A stretch of 37,927 bases of DNA from the NCBI GenBank assembly GCA_937927895.1, contig CALGKA010000010.1, positions 1 to 37,927 of the forward strand. Direction: 5' to 3'. The notes beneath the pieces were generated by a model. The model did no database searches. It was not told the origin of the DNA and saw only the letters and a program-made list of their open reading frames with translations. Position numbers and translations under genes: made by a program. Source of the stretch: an uncultured Granulosicoccaceae bacterium (GTDB taxonomy: Bacteria > Pseudomonadota > Gammaproteobacteria > Granulosicoccales > Granulosicoccaceae). Numbering within the stretch: position 1 is the stretch's first letter; each line of letters begins with the position of its first letter. Shown here piece after piece: positions 17,113 through 26,465 of the stretch.

Positions 17113-17129
17113 GAGCTTATAAAATACCT

Positions 17130-17864
17130 ATGAAAATAAAATTATTCATACATCGCTTAGTAGCCTTGTTTGCCTGTATTTGTATTTTCGTCACAGGCAC
17201 AGGCGCTGCATGGGCACAGGCGCTTCAAGAGTTGCAATTTACAGAAACTACAATCGCTAGTCCGCGATCACAAAACAGAGTCATTACAGTTGCCGCCACC
17301 GACCCGACACCTACCGGTGTCGGCACTGCAAAACAAAACCTTGGTTTTGACATCACCGCACCCACCATTACCCACTTACCTTCAATCAGTAAAGGTATTG
17401 CGGGTGAAATACAAACAATAGTTGCTGAAATAAGCGACAACCAAGCAGTGCAAAGTGCATCACTTGTTTACCGCAACAGTAGCGCAGAATTTTACTCAAC
17501 CGTTAATATGTCTGCAGATGTAACAAACACGACTTGGCTCGCTACTGTTGATACCACTACTGACGATACCGCGGTGCAATATTACATTGTCGCAGAAGAC
17601 ACCGATGGCAACCGAGTGCAGAAAGGCAGTGAAAGCAATCCACTTACGCTGCGACTGCAACAGGCAGAGATGTTTGCCGCTATCGCCCCAATATCAAATG
17701 ATCGAAAAAAATGGATTGGAATCGGCCTTGGTGTGTTCGTAATTGCAGCACTCATAGCAAGCTCTGCTGGCGGTGACGGCGGCGGCGATGGCCTTATAGG
17801 CTCAGACGGCACTAACACTTGTTGCACCGTTACTTTTGTCGTGCCGAACGTCAGCACCGACTAA
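17130..17864 (+). CDS. Hypothetical exported Ig-like protein with C-terminal membrane anchor
   Basis: A 244-residue protein. ATG 17130 is chosen because a Sec signal peptide follows at once (RLVALFACICIFV, then TGAAWAQA); the frame is open further up but would overlap the previous gene. Residues about 70-185 form an Ig-like beta domain (DITAPTITHLPSISKGIAG, then LVYRNSSAEF and YYIVAEDTDGNR). A hydrophobic helix (WIGIGLGVFVIAALIAS, near 195-211) is followed by a Gly/Asp-rich stretch GGDGGGDG and a 25-residue tail containing CC. It would be held in the membrane with most of the protein outside the cytoplasm. Not recognised as a named family. Confidence 0.7.
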   Translation: MKIKLFIHRLVALFACICIFVTGTGAAWAQALQELQFTETTIASPRSQNRVITVAATDPTPTGVGTAKQNLGFDITAPTITHLPSISKGIAGEIQTIVAEISDNQAVQSASLVYRNSSAEFYSTVNMSADVTNTTWLATVDTTTDDTAVQYYIVAEDTDGNRVQKGSESNPLTLRLQQAEMFAAIAPISNDRKKWIGIGLGVFVIAALIASSAGGDGGGDGLIGSDGTNTCCTVTFVVPNVSTD

Positions 17865-17865
17865 C

Positions 17866-17889
17866 CCCGCTGAGCAATTACTCAGCGGG
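17866..17889 (+). terminator. 9-bp stem-loop between the anchored protein and the Calx-beta gene
   Basis: CCCGCTGAG and CTCAGCGGG pair perfectly around CAATTA, directly after the stop codon. No T-run follows, so it may limit read-through or protect the upstream message rather than terminate. Confidence 0.45.
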
Positions 17890-17930
17890 CACTCGTACCC
17901 CATTCAATTATTAAGGTTTAAGTGGTTACA

Positions 17931-20510
17931 ATGATCAAGAACCTATTTATTATTTTAAGTTTTGTTTTTATGGCACTTTTAAGTGCTTGCGGCGGCAGTG
18001 AATCGTCATCTGCTATTCAGAATCACGACACAGCAGCCTCCCCGCTTACGTTTGTTATACCTGAGCCTATTCGAACTGCACAAGCGGTCAACTTGCAAGC
18101 GACACAAGCCGTAGCTGTGACCAGCGCCGGGACAGTCCCTTTAACGCGCACCGGTGATCAGTTTGAAGGCGTCATCACAGTAACACCAGGCACTGTTTTT
18201 ACCTTTACTTTGTCTATCTTTGAAATTGTAGATGGGCAAAACATTGTATATGCAACCAGAACAGAGTCCCTACCTGAGCCAATCAACCAAAATTATATTG
18301 TTGAAATGCCAATAGATAGCTTCCGCTATCCTGACGACGATAACGACGGTGCCACCAATCTTGAAGAACGAAACGCCGGTTCAAACCATAGAAACTCATC
18401 TTCTACCCCTACGAATCCAGACGGCATCACACCAACCGCAACCAACCCGGGCTTATTGCAATTCACTAGTAGCGTATATAGCGTTGCCGAGCAGGATGGC
18501 ACGCTAACTATTTCGGTCAACAGAAGTGGTGGCAGCGATGGTCGTGTTTCAACACGTTATAACCTACGAAGTGAAACCGCTATTTTGGGTCGCGACTTTC
18601 AAGGCTCTGCAAATGAACTCATTTGGTTAGACGGCGATACAACCCCTAAAGAAATAGTTATCAGTGTGCTCACCGATGATATAAACGACGGCGATCAAAC
18701 TTTTACCGCCCACCTGTTTTCACCTTCTGGTGGTGCTTCTATCGGCAATGGCTTCGCACGCATCACTCTGACTGATTCAACCCGTCCAGCACAGCGCGGT
18801 ACCATTCAGCTGGCCAGCAACAGCGCATCTATTGATGAAAACGCAGGCCAAGTATTACTTGAAGTTGAACGAGTGGGTGGCAGCGATGGATTAGTGACTG
18901 TCGATTTTGAAACCGCGGAAGGCACTGCAGTAGCTGGAGACTTCACCACCATAAGCGACCCCCAAACTATCCGCTGGGGCGACGGGCAAGATGGCACACG
19001 CACAATCCGTATCAATATAAACAATGACGCTGAAATAGAAAGCGCCGAAACATTCCAAGTAATTTTATCCAATAACCTTGGTGGTGCTGCACTCGGTACA
19101 GCCACTGCAACCGTCACTATCAATGACACCACCCCTATTCCAGAACCGGACCCCGACCCTGTCCCAGGTGTTATCTCAATACTTGAGAGCGAATATACTG
19201 TTGCCGAAGGCGGCAACCTTAGTATTGAAGTTGCAAGACAACAAGGCTCTGACGGTGCTGTATCGGTAGGCTATGTTGCAACGGCGGGTACCGCCAGCGC
19301 CGTCACAGACTTTAGCGTCACTAGCGGCCCACTTAATTGGCCCGCTGGCGATAACAACCCACGCTTTATAACCATCAATGCAACGCTGGATACAGCCTTA
19401 GAGCCTGACGAACAATTTACCGTAACACTTCAAAACCCCACAAGCGGTGCAACATTAGGCACTGCTGCAACAACGGTAATCATCACTGATTCAACTGTAG
19501 CACTGCCTGGAGTACTTTCATTTGCTTCAACCACGACGTCTGTAAATGAAGGCGAAACCGTACAAATATTAGTCGCGCGCACTGGTGGCAGTGATGGACC
19601 AACCTCCGTTTCAGTCACTGCAGCAGAATCTGACCGATACACCGTAACGCCCGCGACTCTCAACTGGGCTGACGGCGACAACAATCCAAAAACAATAACT
19701 ATTATCACCGCAAGCAATGAAATCGCTGGCGACGATGGCAACATAACAATCGAGCTAGTCGACCCAAGCGGTGGTGCAACACTCGAGTCAAACAGCCTTA
19801 CCATCACGTTAAACGATACCACTGTTCCAGTACCGCTCAACTACCAAGCCGTTGCCACCGATGGCCAATGGGAAGTCTGCATAGCACCCTACAATAATAG
19901 CGGCCCTACTGCATTCGCCACACAAGCTAGCGCCACTGAAGGTCGTGCAGTCAGTTGCATCAAAACCTGCCCAGAGACAATCATGCTTGATGACGAGTTT
20001 GCCGGCTGGGGCTGGAACCCAAATGATCAACATAGCTGTACCGCTTCAACAGACGCACCCGGCACATACACATTTGCACCGATCTACACCCCAAGCCGTG
20101 AAGTAATCAACACCAACCTTAACGCTGCTGTCTTTACCCGCGGCAACATGATCTGGGGCTGCATAAAAGAGACGCGACAAAACGCAGAATTTAACTACAT
20201 ACCTGACACCAGCATCACCGTCTGGTATTTATTTTCAGACGATGGAACCTACCTTTACGGAAACAGCACAGATGGCAGTCAACCGGCTGAATTGCAGGGC
20301 CCAGAAGTATGGAGCGCTAGCGGCCGGGTACTGGAACTGGGACATCTAAACATTGGTTACCGCAACACACTGTTTTATCCAGGCAACCAGACGCTACACA
20401 TACATCCGACAACCGATGAAAGACTCAGCTGCTCGCGGCAAAATAGAGCCACGCCAGTCGTTATAGCACCCGTTGTAACACCGGCGGTTGTACTCACTGA
20501 CGAACAGTAA
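17931..20510 (+). CDS. Lipoprotein with four Calx-beta domains
   Basis: An 859-residue surface or periplasmic lipoprotein. The signal peptide ends in LLSAC with the lipidated Cys at residue 20 from ATG 17931 (a GTG 9 bases upstream is less likely). DDDNDGATNLEERNAGS (about 135-150) resembles a calcium-binding thrombospondin-3 loop. Four Calx-beta domains follow (about 147-255, 262-375, 387-495 and 500-607), each with VAE or VNEG near its start, an RxGGSDG-like turn, D-G-D/N before the middle strands, and GGAxLG...ITDxT at the end. The last 250 residues are Cys-containing and not recognised. Such proteins are usually calcium-stabilised surface or adhesion proteins. It follows two other exported proteins on the same strand. 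Confidence 0.85.
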   Translation: MIKNLFIILSFVFMALLSACGGSESSSAIQNHDTAASPLTFVIPEPIRTAQAVNLQATQAVAVTSAGTVPLTRTGDQFEGVITVTPGTVFTFTLSIFEIVDGQNIVYATRTESLPEPINQNYIVEMPIDSFRYPDDDNDGATNLEERNAGSNHRNSSSTPTNPDGITPTATNPGLLQFTSSVYSVAEQDGTLTISVNRSGGSDGRVSTRYNLRSETAILGRDFQGSANELIWLDGDTTPKEIVISVLTDDINDGDQTFTAHLFSPSGGASIGNGFARITLTDSTRPAQRGTIQLASNSASIDENAGQVLLEVERVGGSDGLVTVDFETAEGTAVAGDFTTISDPQTIRWGDGQDGTRTIRININNDAEIESAETFQVILSNNLGGAALGTATATVTINDTTPIPEPDPDPVPGVISILESEYTVAEGGNLSIEVARQQGSDGAVSVGYVATAGTASAVTDFSVTSGPLNWPAGDNNPRFITINATLDTALEPDEQFTVTLQNPTSGATLGTAATTVIITDSTVALPGVLSFASTTTSVNEGETVQILVARTGGSDGPTSVSVTAAESDRYTVTPATLNWADGDNNPKTITIITASNEIAGDDGNITIELVDPSGGATLESNSLTITLNDTTVPVPLNYQAVATDGQWEVCIAPYNNSGPTAFATQASATEGRAVSCIKTCPETIMLDDEFAGWGWNPNDQHSCTASTDAPGTYTFAPIYTPSREVINTNLNAAVFTRGNMIWGCIKETRQNAEFNYIPDTSITVWYLFSDDGTYLYGNSTDGSQPAELQGPEVWSASGRVLELGHLNIGYRNTLFYPGNQTLHIHPTTDERLSCSRQNRATPVVIAPVVTPAVVLTDEQ

Positions 20511-20532
20511 CGGACAGTAACGGACAATCCAA

Positions 20533-20550
20533 AGGGGGGTGATCCCCCCT
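20533..20550. terminator. Bidirectional stem-loop between convergent lipoprotein genes
   Basis: GGGGGG and CCCCCC pair around TGAT, extended by an A-T pair. It lies between the stops at 20510 and 20559. Only TTT follows on the minus strand and TCCGTACTATTATT on the plus strand. Just before it TAACGGACAG is repeated in tandem over the stop codon. Confidence 0.65.
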
Positions 20551-20558
20551 CCGTACTA

Positions 20559-23003
20559 TTATTCAATTAAGTACAGATCTGCTATACGCGCGCCCAGTGT
20601 TCTTAACCCTTGAGCTGAAAAATGATTGTCGAAAGGATCATCTGAGCGGGTCGGTAAATCTGATGCTTGAGCACAACTGGTACGCTCATCGCCATCGTCA
20701 TTTAGCGCCATTAGGTGCTCGTTCAGATCTGCTTTCTTCGTTTCGCTACAGATAAACCTGGCAGTAGATCCGTACCACCATTCGCTGCGCAAATTACTAA
20801 TCAATTGCCTGAGCTTATTGGGGTAGTAGTCACGATAAAAATCAGACTCAACACTAGCATAACCTGTTGCAAACGGATCCGCTGTGCCTTCCTTCAACCA
20901 ATCAGTTTCACCATGTACCCACAACATTGCGTCTATGCTGCTTTTTTGTGGCAACGCAGCGAGTGCGGACGTTGCCGTGGTTCTTAACTGCCTATAGAAC
21001 TCGCTATCGTAGTCCCAATGACTAATACCCTTACCAGGTGCTGCGATTAAAACAATACCGACTACTCGGTCGCTCTTTTGCGCTAGTGATTTGCCTACCT
21101 GAAACACAAGGTTATTGTATGGATTGCGACCAGCAACCTCGTCAGAGAAATTACCTGGCGTATCGCCGTCCCAATTCTGATGCAAGTCTGCAGGCTGCCA
21201 AGCTCCCTCTTCTGTATAGGCGAATACGCGCTCGTGACCTGCGTCAAGCGTTGCATCGAAAGCGGTTTGAAACGCTGCAGCATTTGACTGACCAGTGAGC
21301 AGTATTAAATCGGTTATATCTTCAGGTAAAAACCCAACGGGAGCGTCAACGACTACGGATGTTGTCACCGTTTCATCAATCACACTCTCAACTACCGGAG
21401 TAGTTTCCGCCACAGGAGTACTCTCTAAAACAGGCGCATTTTCTACAGGTGCGCTCTCCACGACAGGCACACTCTCCACAACAGGCGCGCTCTCCACGAC
21501 AGGTACATTCTCAACAGCAGGTGCGCTCTCCACGACAGGCACACTATCTACAGCAGGTGCGCTCTCCTCAACAGGTACATTCTCTACAGCAGGTGCGCTC
21601 TCCACGACAGGCACACTCTCCTCAACCGGTGCGCTCTCCTCAACAGGTACACTCTCTACAGCAGGTGGGCTCTCCTCAACAGGTACACTCTCTACAGCAG
21701 GTGCGCTCTCCACAACAGGCCCGCTCTCCACTTCTGAAGCACTCTCTACTAGTGTCGCACTACCGCTTGGGATTTCAACTTGCTGATCAACGTTAAAAGC
21801 ATCTGTCGCTGCACTTATTAAACAGGTTTTTTGATTAAACCAACCGAATCCATCGCGGTCTTCATCCTGAGTACCTGTCGGGCATGGATCAAATAGCTGT
21901 TCAAAAGTTAATTCATCAGGCGAACTATTGGCAGCCGAATTTTCTACTGGTAACGCTTCCTGCGAGGCCGCAGACGCTATGTTCGAATCTTGACCATCTA
22001 CAATCGGCGCTGAAGGCTCTAGCTCTTGCTCCCCTTCACTAGAAACATCAACGGCGGCATTTGTACCAGGCAATACGATTTCAGCACTCTCTTCTGCACT
22101 CTCTGCTGCTTCCTTATTAAACAACATGGCTTGCTGCTCTTCCTCGAATACACGGAACAAATTCCCATCACACTCAGAAACGGGTTTTGGATAAGCAGCT
22201 ACACAGGCAACTTTTATATCGTCTGTACTCGATACAGAGACAAACCAACTGTCAGAATCGCCACGGAGCTTATAAACTCCTTGGTTAATTGATGTCGCAC
22301 CAGTGAAGGTTTCACCGTTAAGCGTCAGTGAAAAATTATCGTCACTAACATATAAAGTATCACCCGCAAACGTTGAATTTTCATTAACCAAATACTGCCA
22401 CTGCAATAGGTCAGTATTACTTTCAGATAGCGAACTCAGAGTATCGACAAAATGTGATACCGCAGCCACTGCGGTAACCGGCTCTTTTTCACCAGCAAAG
22501 GCTCGCTCAACTAATACGTCTACAGCATCGCTGTCTGTGGTGTCGTAGAGCTCAGCCTCTGAAAATTTGTCAGCCGTGCTCTGAGCAATCACTATACCGT
22601 TAGACGGATCACGGTCATCATCCAGAGATTGCAATAAGCGCACAATATTAACCACAGATGGATCATTAACATCATCTGTTGACACCATATCCAGTGGCGT
22701 AACAATTTCTGAAGTAGCAGCCAGTGGCAAAGCCAATTGCCCCACTTTAAAAACAATCGCCTCACCTTCGCGAAACTGAAACACACCATCTGCATCAGTA
22801 ACACCACTGACCGTCGGTGTTACATAGTTCAATCCAGCGACTGGGCTATCTACGAAAACCCCTGTACGCAAACCGTCGAGCGCGCTGGCAATCGCCAGAT
22901 CAGAATGATCACCGCTAGAGCTTCCACCACAAGAGGAAACCAGAAAAGCGCTAAGCGTCAGCGCGCCAATTGTCTTAAACTTGTCTGAATGCACAGAAAA
23001 CAC
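20559..23003 (-). CDS. Repeat-rich lipoprotein with C-terminal SGNH/sialate-esterase-like domain
   Basis: An 814-residue lipoprotein with signal peptide and lipobox VSSC (Cys25). Residues about 44-140 (TGVFVDSPVAGLNY, then TDADGVFQF and DPSVVNIVRLLQSLDDDRDP) match an N-terminal module often seen in gammaproteobacterial surface lipoproteins. Residues 419-540 are about 20 Pro/Glu/Val hexapeptide repeats, a likely rigid stalk. Residues 563-814 form a GDSL-like esterase of the sialate O-acetylesterase type: S573 in LTGQSN, LWVHGETDW (about 694-702) and FDNHFSAQG (791-799) supplying the C-terminal His. It is plausibly a carbohydrate or acyl esterase displayed at the cell surface on a stalk. Substrate unknown. 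Convergent with the Calx-beta lipoprotein gene. Confidence 0.85.
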   Translation of the reverse strand: MFSVHSDKFKTIGALTLSAFLVSSCGGSSSGDHSDLAIASALDGLRTGVFVDSPVAGLNYVTPTVSGVTDADGVFQFREGEAIVFKVGQLALPLAATSEIVTPLDMVSTDDVNDPSVVNIVRLLQSLDDDRDPSNGIVIAQSTADKFSEAELYDTTDSDAVDVLVERAFAGEKEPVTAVAAVSHFVDTLSSLSESNTDLLQWQYLVNENSTFAGDTLYVSDDNFSLTLNGETFTGATSINQGVYKLRGDSDSWFVSVSSTDDIKVACVAAYPKPVSECDGNLFRVFEEEQQAMLFNKEAAESAEESAEIVLPGTNAAVDVSSEGEQELEPSAPIVDGQDSNIASAASQEALPVENSAANSSPDELTFEQLFDPCPTGTQDEDRDGFGWFNQKTCLISAATDAFNVDQQVEIPSGSATLVESASEVESGPVVESAPAVESVPVEESPPAVESVPVEESAPVEESVPVVESAPAVENVPVEESAPAVDSVPVVESAPAVENVPVVESAPVVESVPVVESAPVENAPVLESTPVAETTPVVESVIDETVTTSVVVDAPVGFLPEDITDLILLTGQSNAAAFQTAFDATLDAGHERVFAYTEEGAWQPADLHQNWDGDTPGNFSDEVAGRNPYNNLVFQVGKSLAQKSDRVVGIVLIAAPGKGISHWDYDSEFYRQLRTTATSALAALPQKSSIDAMLWVHGETDWLKEGTADPFATGYASVESDFYRDYYPNKLRQLISNLRSEWWYGSTARFICSETKKADLNEHLMALNDDGDERTSCAQASDLPTRSDDPFDNHFSAQGLRTLGARIADLYLIE
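21384..21749 (-). repeat. Tandem 18-bp repeats coding for Pro/Glu/Val hexapeptides
   Basis: About twenty imperfect copies of an 18-base unit code for (V/A)(V/E)ES(A/V)P and variants on the minus strand, inside the lipoprotein gene. One unit lacks a residue (VENAP). Open frames on the plus strand across this block (Ser/Thr/Gly-rich or Arg/Gln-rich) are by-products of the repeat. Confidence 0.9.
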
Positions 23004-23186
23004 CTGTTTAGAATCTCAATGCGTAGTAACGGCGGAGAACTATCAATCGGTGAGCTTGAATTGCGTTGTTTAACGTAAATACTCCATCGCTTTAGCTAAT
23101 TTGCAGCCAATCTCACGCAAATGAGGAAAACCTTTTACAAGTCTGAAATAATCCACCCCTGACAAAGTCACAGTTCTTAGCGAATC

Positions 23187-23786
23187 ATGCTGCAATTCAT
23201 ACTTTCTGTATTCCTTTTACTAATCACGCCCGGCCCAGGCGTACTCTCGCTTGCAGGCGTCGGCGCAGCATTCGGCAGAGAACGAGGCTTAAGCTATTTA
23301 CTAGGGCTTCTAATAGGTACCAACTTAGTGGCGCTTGCAGTGGTCACAGGGCTGGCTGCGATCGTGCTATCGGTGCCGTGGCTGAGGATTGTTTTACTGA
23401 TTGCATCAATCTGTTATCTACTTTGGCTTGCATTTCGAATTGCTATGTCTGGATCAAAGATCGGTTTTATTGAAGCGCATAAAAAGCCCGGGGTCATTGA
23501 TGGCATGTTGCTTCAAACAATCAACCCGAAAGCTTATGTGGTAAACACCGCACTTTTTACAGGCTTTCCCTTTGCTAACCAAAGCCTGATAGTTGAAACG
23601 CTAACCAAGTTCTTAGTTATAAACATAATATGGATTGTGATACATTTAATTTGGCTGGCCGCCGGTGTTAAGTTACAAAGCCTTGCGCTCAAATCCGAAA
23701 CTCAACGTGCAATTAACATAGCAATGGCTACTGCCATGCTTATTGTGGTCGCGCTGGCATCTTATTCCGCACTTGGCGTAGCGTAA
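23187..23786 (+). CDS. LysE/RhtB family amino-acid exporter
   Basis: A 199-residue inner-membrane protein of the LysE family with about five to six hydrophobic spans. The family mark LLLITPGPGVLSLAGVGA is at the N-terminus, and the loop QTINPKAYV (about residues 111-119) fits the conserved NPKA segment. Members export amino acids or derivatives such as lysine, homoserine or threonine; the substrate cannot be told. Divergent from the esterase lipoprotein across about 180 bases and 43 bases upstream of the LOG-family gene. Confidence 0.9.
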   Translation: MLQFILSVFLLLITPGPGVLSLAGVGAAFGRERGLSYLLGLLIGTNLVALAVVTGLAAIVLSVPWLRIVLLIASICYLLWLAFRIAMSGSKIGFIEAHKKPGVIDGMLLQTINPKAYVVNTALFTGFPFANQSLIVETLTKFLVINIIWIVIHLIWLAAGVKLQSLALKSETQRAINIAMATAMLIVVALASYSALGVA

Positions 23787-23829
23787 CAACACACTCACGT
23801 AACTTTATATAAATTGGCGATACTCCTAT

Positions 23830-24426
23830 ATGAAAAGAATATGCGTATTTTGCGGATCAAGTAATGGCTCCAGAGACCTTTACAAAGAGCACTGCCGTAC
23901 ACTAGCCATTGCTATGGCTAAAAGAGAAATTGATCTAGTCTATGGCGGAGCAAGCATCGGTTTGATGGGTGCCATCGCTGACGCCATGCTTGAACAAGGC
24001 CGTGAAGTCATTGGAGTAATTCCTGAACACTTACAAAACTATGAAATCAGCCACCATGGATTAACAGAATTATTAGTAGTGCCGGACATGCATGAACGAA
24101 AAGCGACCATGGCATCTCTGTCAGATGGCTTTATCGCACTGCCGGGCGGTATTGGCACACTAGAGGAGCTGATAGAAATTGCTACCTGGCAGCAACTCTG
24201 CTTACACCAAAAACCTACAGGGCTACTCAATATTGATCACTACTACGATTCACTTTTTGATTTCTTAAGCCATTCGGTTAAAGAAGATTTCCTAAAACAG
24301 CAACATCTAGACAACCTACTTAGAAGCGACGACGCAGACACTCTGCTAGATCAAATGACTCACTTTAGCGATAACCCTGATCAATACCTACAAAGAAAAA
24401 TCCAAATCAACAACCCGCCACGCTAA
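23830..24426 (+). CDS. LOG family protein (TIGR00730; nucleotide phosphoribohydrolase)
   Basis: A 198-residue Rossmann-like protein beginning MKRICVFCGSSNGS, with LVYGGASIGLMGAIADA and the hallmark LPGGIGTLEELIEIATWQQL (about 104-123). Relatives (LOG, YvdD, PpnN-like) cleave the N-glycosidic bond of nucleoside 5'-monophosphates, including cytokinin nucleotides. The Arg and Glu of the active site are in HERKATM and PGGxGTxxE. Cytoplasmic. In a bacterium it most likely acts in nucleotide salvage; a cytokinin role is possible but not shown. Follows the LysE gene closely. Confidence 0.92.
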   Translation: MKRICVFCGSSNGSRDLYKEHCRTLAIAMAKREIDLVYGGASIGLMGAIADAMLEQGREVIGVIPEHLQNYEISHHGLTELLVVPDMHERKATMASLSDGFIALPGGIGTLEELIEIATWQQLCLHQKPTGLLNIDHYYDSLFDFLSHSVKEDFLKQQHLDNLLRSDDADTLLDQMTHFSDNPDQYLQRKIQINNPPR

Positions 24427-24522
24427 CCCCAAGCGTATAGAAGCGCCTGCCGCCTATAAAATCTATAAACAACCTGCGACATAAAAACAACACAGATCTG
24501 TCACCATTTATGCCGTCTGAGT

Positions 24523-24528
24523 TATACT
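24523..24528 (+). promoter_or_regulatory. Probable -10 element immediately before mutA
   Basis: TATACT lies 6 bases before the mutA ATG (24535), so transcription from it would begin at or near the start codon. No convincing -35 and no Shine-Dalgarno are visible. This suggests a leaderless transcript. Confidence 0.4.
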
Positions 24529-24534
24529 ATCGAC

Positions 24535-26460
24535 ATGACAGAAAAGAACGCAACTTGGCATCAGGACTCACCGTTCAAAGCCACAGACTACACTCAAGAG
24601 CAATGGCTTGACGGGGTGGATCGGGTTTTAAATGGCGCAGACTACAATACCGCCTTAGTCACAAAGACCTCCGACGGCATAGAAATCCAACCACTGTATG
24701 AGCAAACAACTAAGGCTCCGTTCTATAGCCGAGGTGACAAAAAATGGTTAATTCAGCAGTCTTTTGCTGGCGGCAGCATTGCTGACATAAACCAACAGAT
24801 ATTATCTGACCTTGCTGAAGGACTATCAGCAGTAGAGCTTTCGTTATCATCCCAAAGTAACAACCCCACCATTGCCTGCCATAACGTTGAACAGCTAGAA
24901 CAACTCCTAAAAAACGTTCAACCGCACATGATCCAGCTGTCCCTCACACCCGGTGCAGAAAATACCGTCTGTGGTGCACTACTATTGGCATATTACTATC
25001 GGCAGAAAATAGCAGCACAAGATATTCACGCCGCATTGAATATTGATCCACTGGGATCGTTGGCTGCAACCGGGCACAGCACCGAAAACAATCTTTATGA
25101 CATCGCTCAATTCGCAGCACACTGTGGCAAGCAATTTCCCAACGTAAGCACATTATGTGCAGACATTAGCGTTTATCACAATGCAGGCTGCACAGAAGCA
25201 CAAGAGCTCGCCTACTTGCTTGCCACCACAGTTGCTTATGTACGCGCTCTAACTGATGATACTCAAGCAAACGTCGATATCAATACCGCGTTTAAACAAA
25301 TACGTTTTCGAATAGCACTCGACTGCGACTTTTTTATCAGTATTGCAAAACTACGCGCCGCGCGAAAACTAATCAATCAGGTGGCATTTCATTGCGGAGC
25401 AACAGACTCTGCCATAGTCATCGACACCGTTACCAGTAAGCGCTCAATGTCAGAGCTAGATGCCGGCACCAATATACTGCGCACTAGCACGCAAGCGGCT
25501 GCCGCGATGACAGGCGGTGCAAATAGTTACAATTGCACACCCTATGATCAACTCTCTGAAAACTCCATCAAAGCGCACCGACTCGCACGCAACACTCACC
25601 ACATTCTTATAGAAGAATCAGGGCTCCTTGAAGTAGACGACCCTACTCGGGGCTCAGGTTACGTAGAATCGCTAACGCAATCACTAAGCGAAACGGCATG
25701 GGAGTTATTTCAAAAAATAGAATCTGAAGGCGGAATGAACCAAGCCCTGTTAAATGGCACAGTTGCCCAACAGATTACATCCGCAGCCTCCGAACGTACA
25801 CAGTCGTTGGCGACAGGTCAGTCAGCTATTGTGGGGGTCACAGACTACCCTAACCTCGACGATCAACTTACAGAAAAAGCGATCCTTCCACACACGCAAA
25901 CGACAGAACAAAAACACACAGAAACCTCCAAAGTATCAGTTCCGGCTCTGATAGGAGCATTATCAGAAGGTGACAGCACTACTGACTATCACACAGCCTA
26001 TTGCGATAGCACATTAAAAATAGCACCCATTGAACGCTTCAGAGATGCAGAACCATTTGAACAACTGCGTATACGCAGTTTTCAATACAAAAAAAGTCGC
26101 GGCAGTTCACCGACAGTGTCTTTAATCACACTGGGCACGCAAAAAGAGTTCGCACCTCGCGCATCGTTCTGTGAGAACTTTTTCGCAACAGCTGGCATTG
26201 ATACACAACAAATTGATATTGCAGACTATAAAGCGACAAAAGACTCAATCCCGTTAGTAGTACTATGCGCATCCGACAAGCGTTATACAGATGAAGCCAT
26301 AGAAGCTTGCAAAAAACTACAAGGTAAAACTATTTGGATAGCCGGCAATCACCCGAAAGCAACCGCCAATCTAGACAAGCACGGTATCACTGAGAAAATA
26401 CATCTTAGCTGTGATCGCCTAGTGGTGCTCGATTCTGCATTAACGGTTCTTGGAGCATAA
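24535..26460 (+). CDS. mutA: Methylmalonyl-CoA mutase, small (beta) subunit
   Basis: A 641-residue non-catalytic partner of the B12-dependent mutase that interconverts (R)-methylmalonyl-CoA and succinyl-CoA. It has the family TIM-barrel ([21 protein letters not shown], about 261-280; [14 protein letters not shown]) and a degenerate C-terminal Rossmann domain ([19 protein letters not shown]) that lacks the DxHxxG cobalamin motif, as expected for the small subunit. The start is ATG at 24535, with a -10-like box immediately upstream. It is followed after 5 bases by mutB, so the two are translated from one message and assemble as a heterodimer. Confidence 0.95.
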   Translation: MTEKNATWHQDSPFKATDYTQEQWLDGVDRVLNGADYNTALVTKTSDGIEIQPLYEQTTKAPFYSRGDKKWLIQQSFAGGSIADINQQILSDLAEGLSAVELSLSSQSNNPTIACHNVEQLEQLLKNVQPHMIQLSLTPGAENTVCGALLLAYYYRQKIAAQDIHAALNIDPLGSLAATGHSTENNLYDIAQFAAHCGKQFPNVSTLCADISVYHNAGCTEAQELAYLLATTVAYVRALTDDTQANVDINTAFKQIRFRIALDCDFFISIAKLRAARKLINQVAFHCGATDSAIVIDTVTSKRSMSELDAGTNILRTSTQAAAAMTGGANSYNCTPYDQLSENSIKAHRLARNTHHILIEESGLLEVDDPTRGSGYVESLTQSLSETAWELFQKIESEGGMNQALLNGTVAQQITSAASERTQSLATGQSAIVGVTDYPNLDDQLTEKAILPHTQTTEQKHTETSKVSVPALIGALSEGDSTTDYHTAYCDSTLKIAPIERFRDAEPFEQLRIRSFQYKKSRGSSPTVSLITLGTQKEFAPRASFCENFFATAGIDTQQIDIADYKATKDSIPLVVLCASDKRYTDEAIEACKKLQGKTIWIAGNHPKATANLDKHGITEKIHLSCDRLVVLDSALTVLGA

Positions 26461-26465
26461 TAACA

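Noticed and set aside
17091..17129. Upstream start for the Ig-like anchored protein
   Set aside because: It would place 13 polar residues before an otherwise perfect signal peptide and overlap the previous gene; ATG 17130 fits better.
21384..21749. Possible CRISPR array because of regular short repeats
   Set aside because: The units are 18 bp and directly adjacent with no unique spacers, and lie in frame within a coding gene.
21295..21796. Two long plus-strand open frames (163 and 115 codons) opposite the lipoprotein gene
   Set aside because: They are low-complexity products of the 18-bp repeat read on the other strand; the minus-strand frame has signal peptide, domain structure and an esterase domain.
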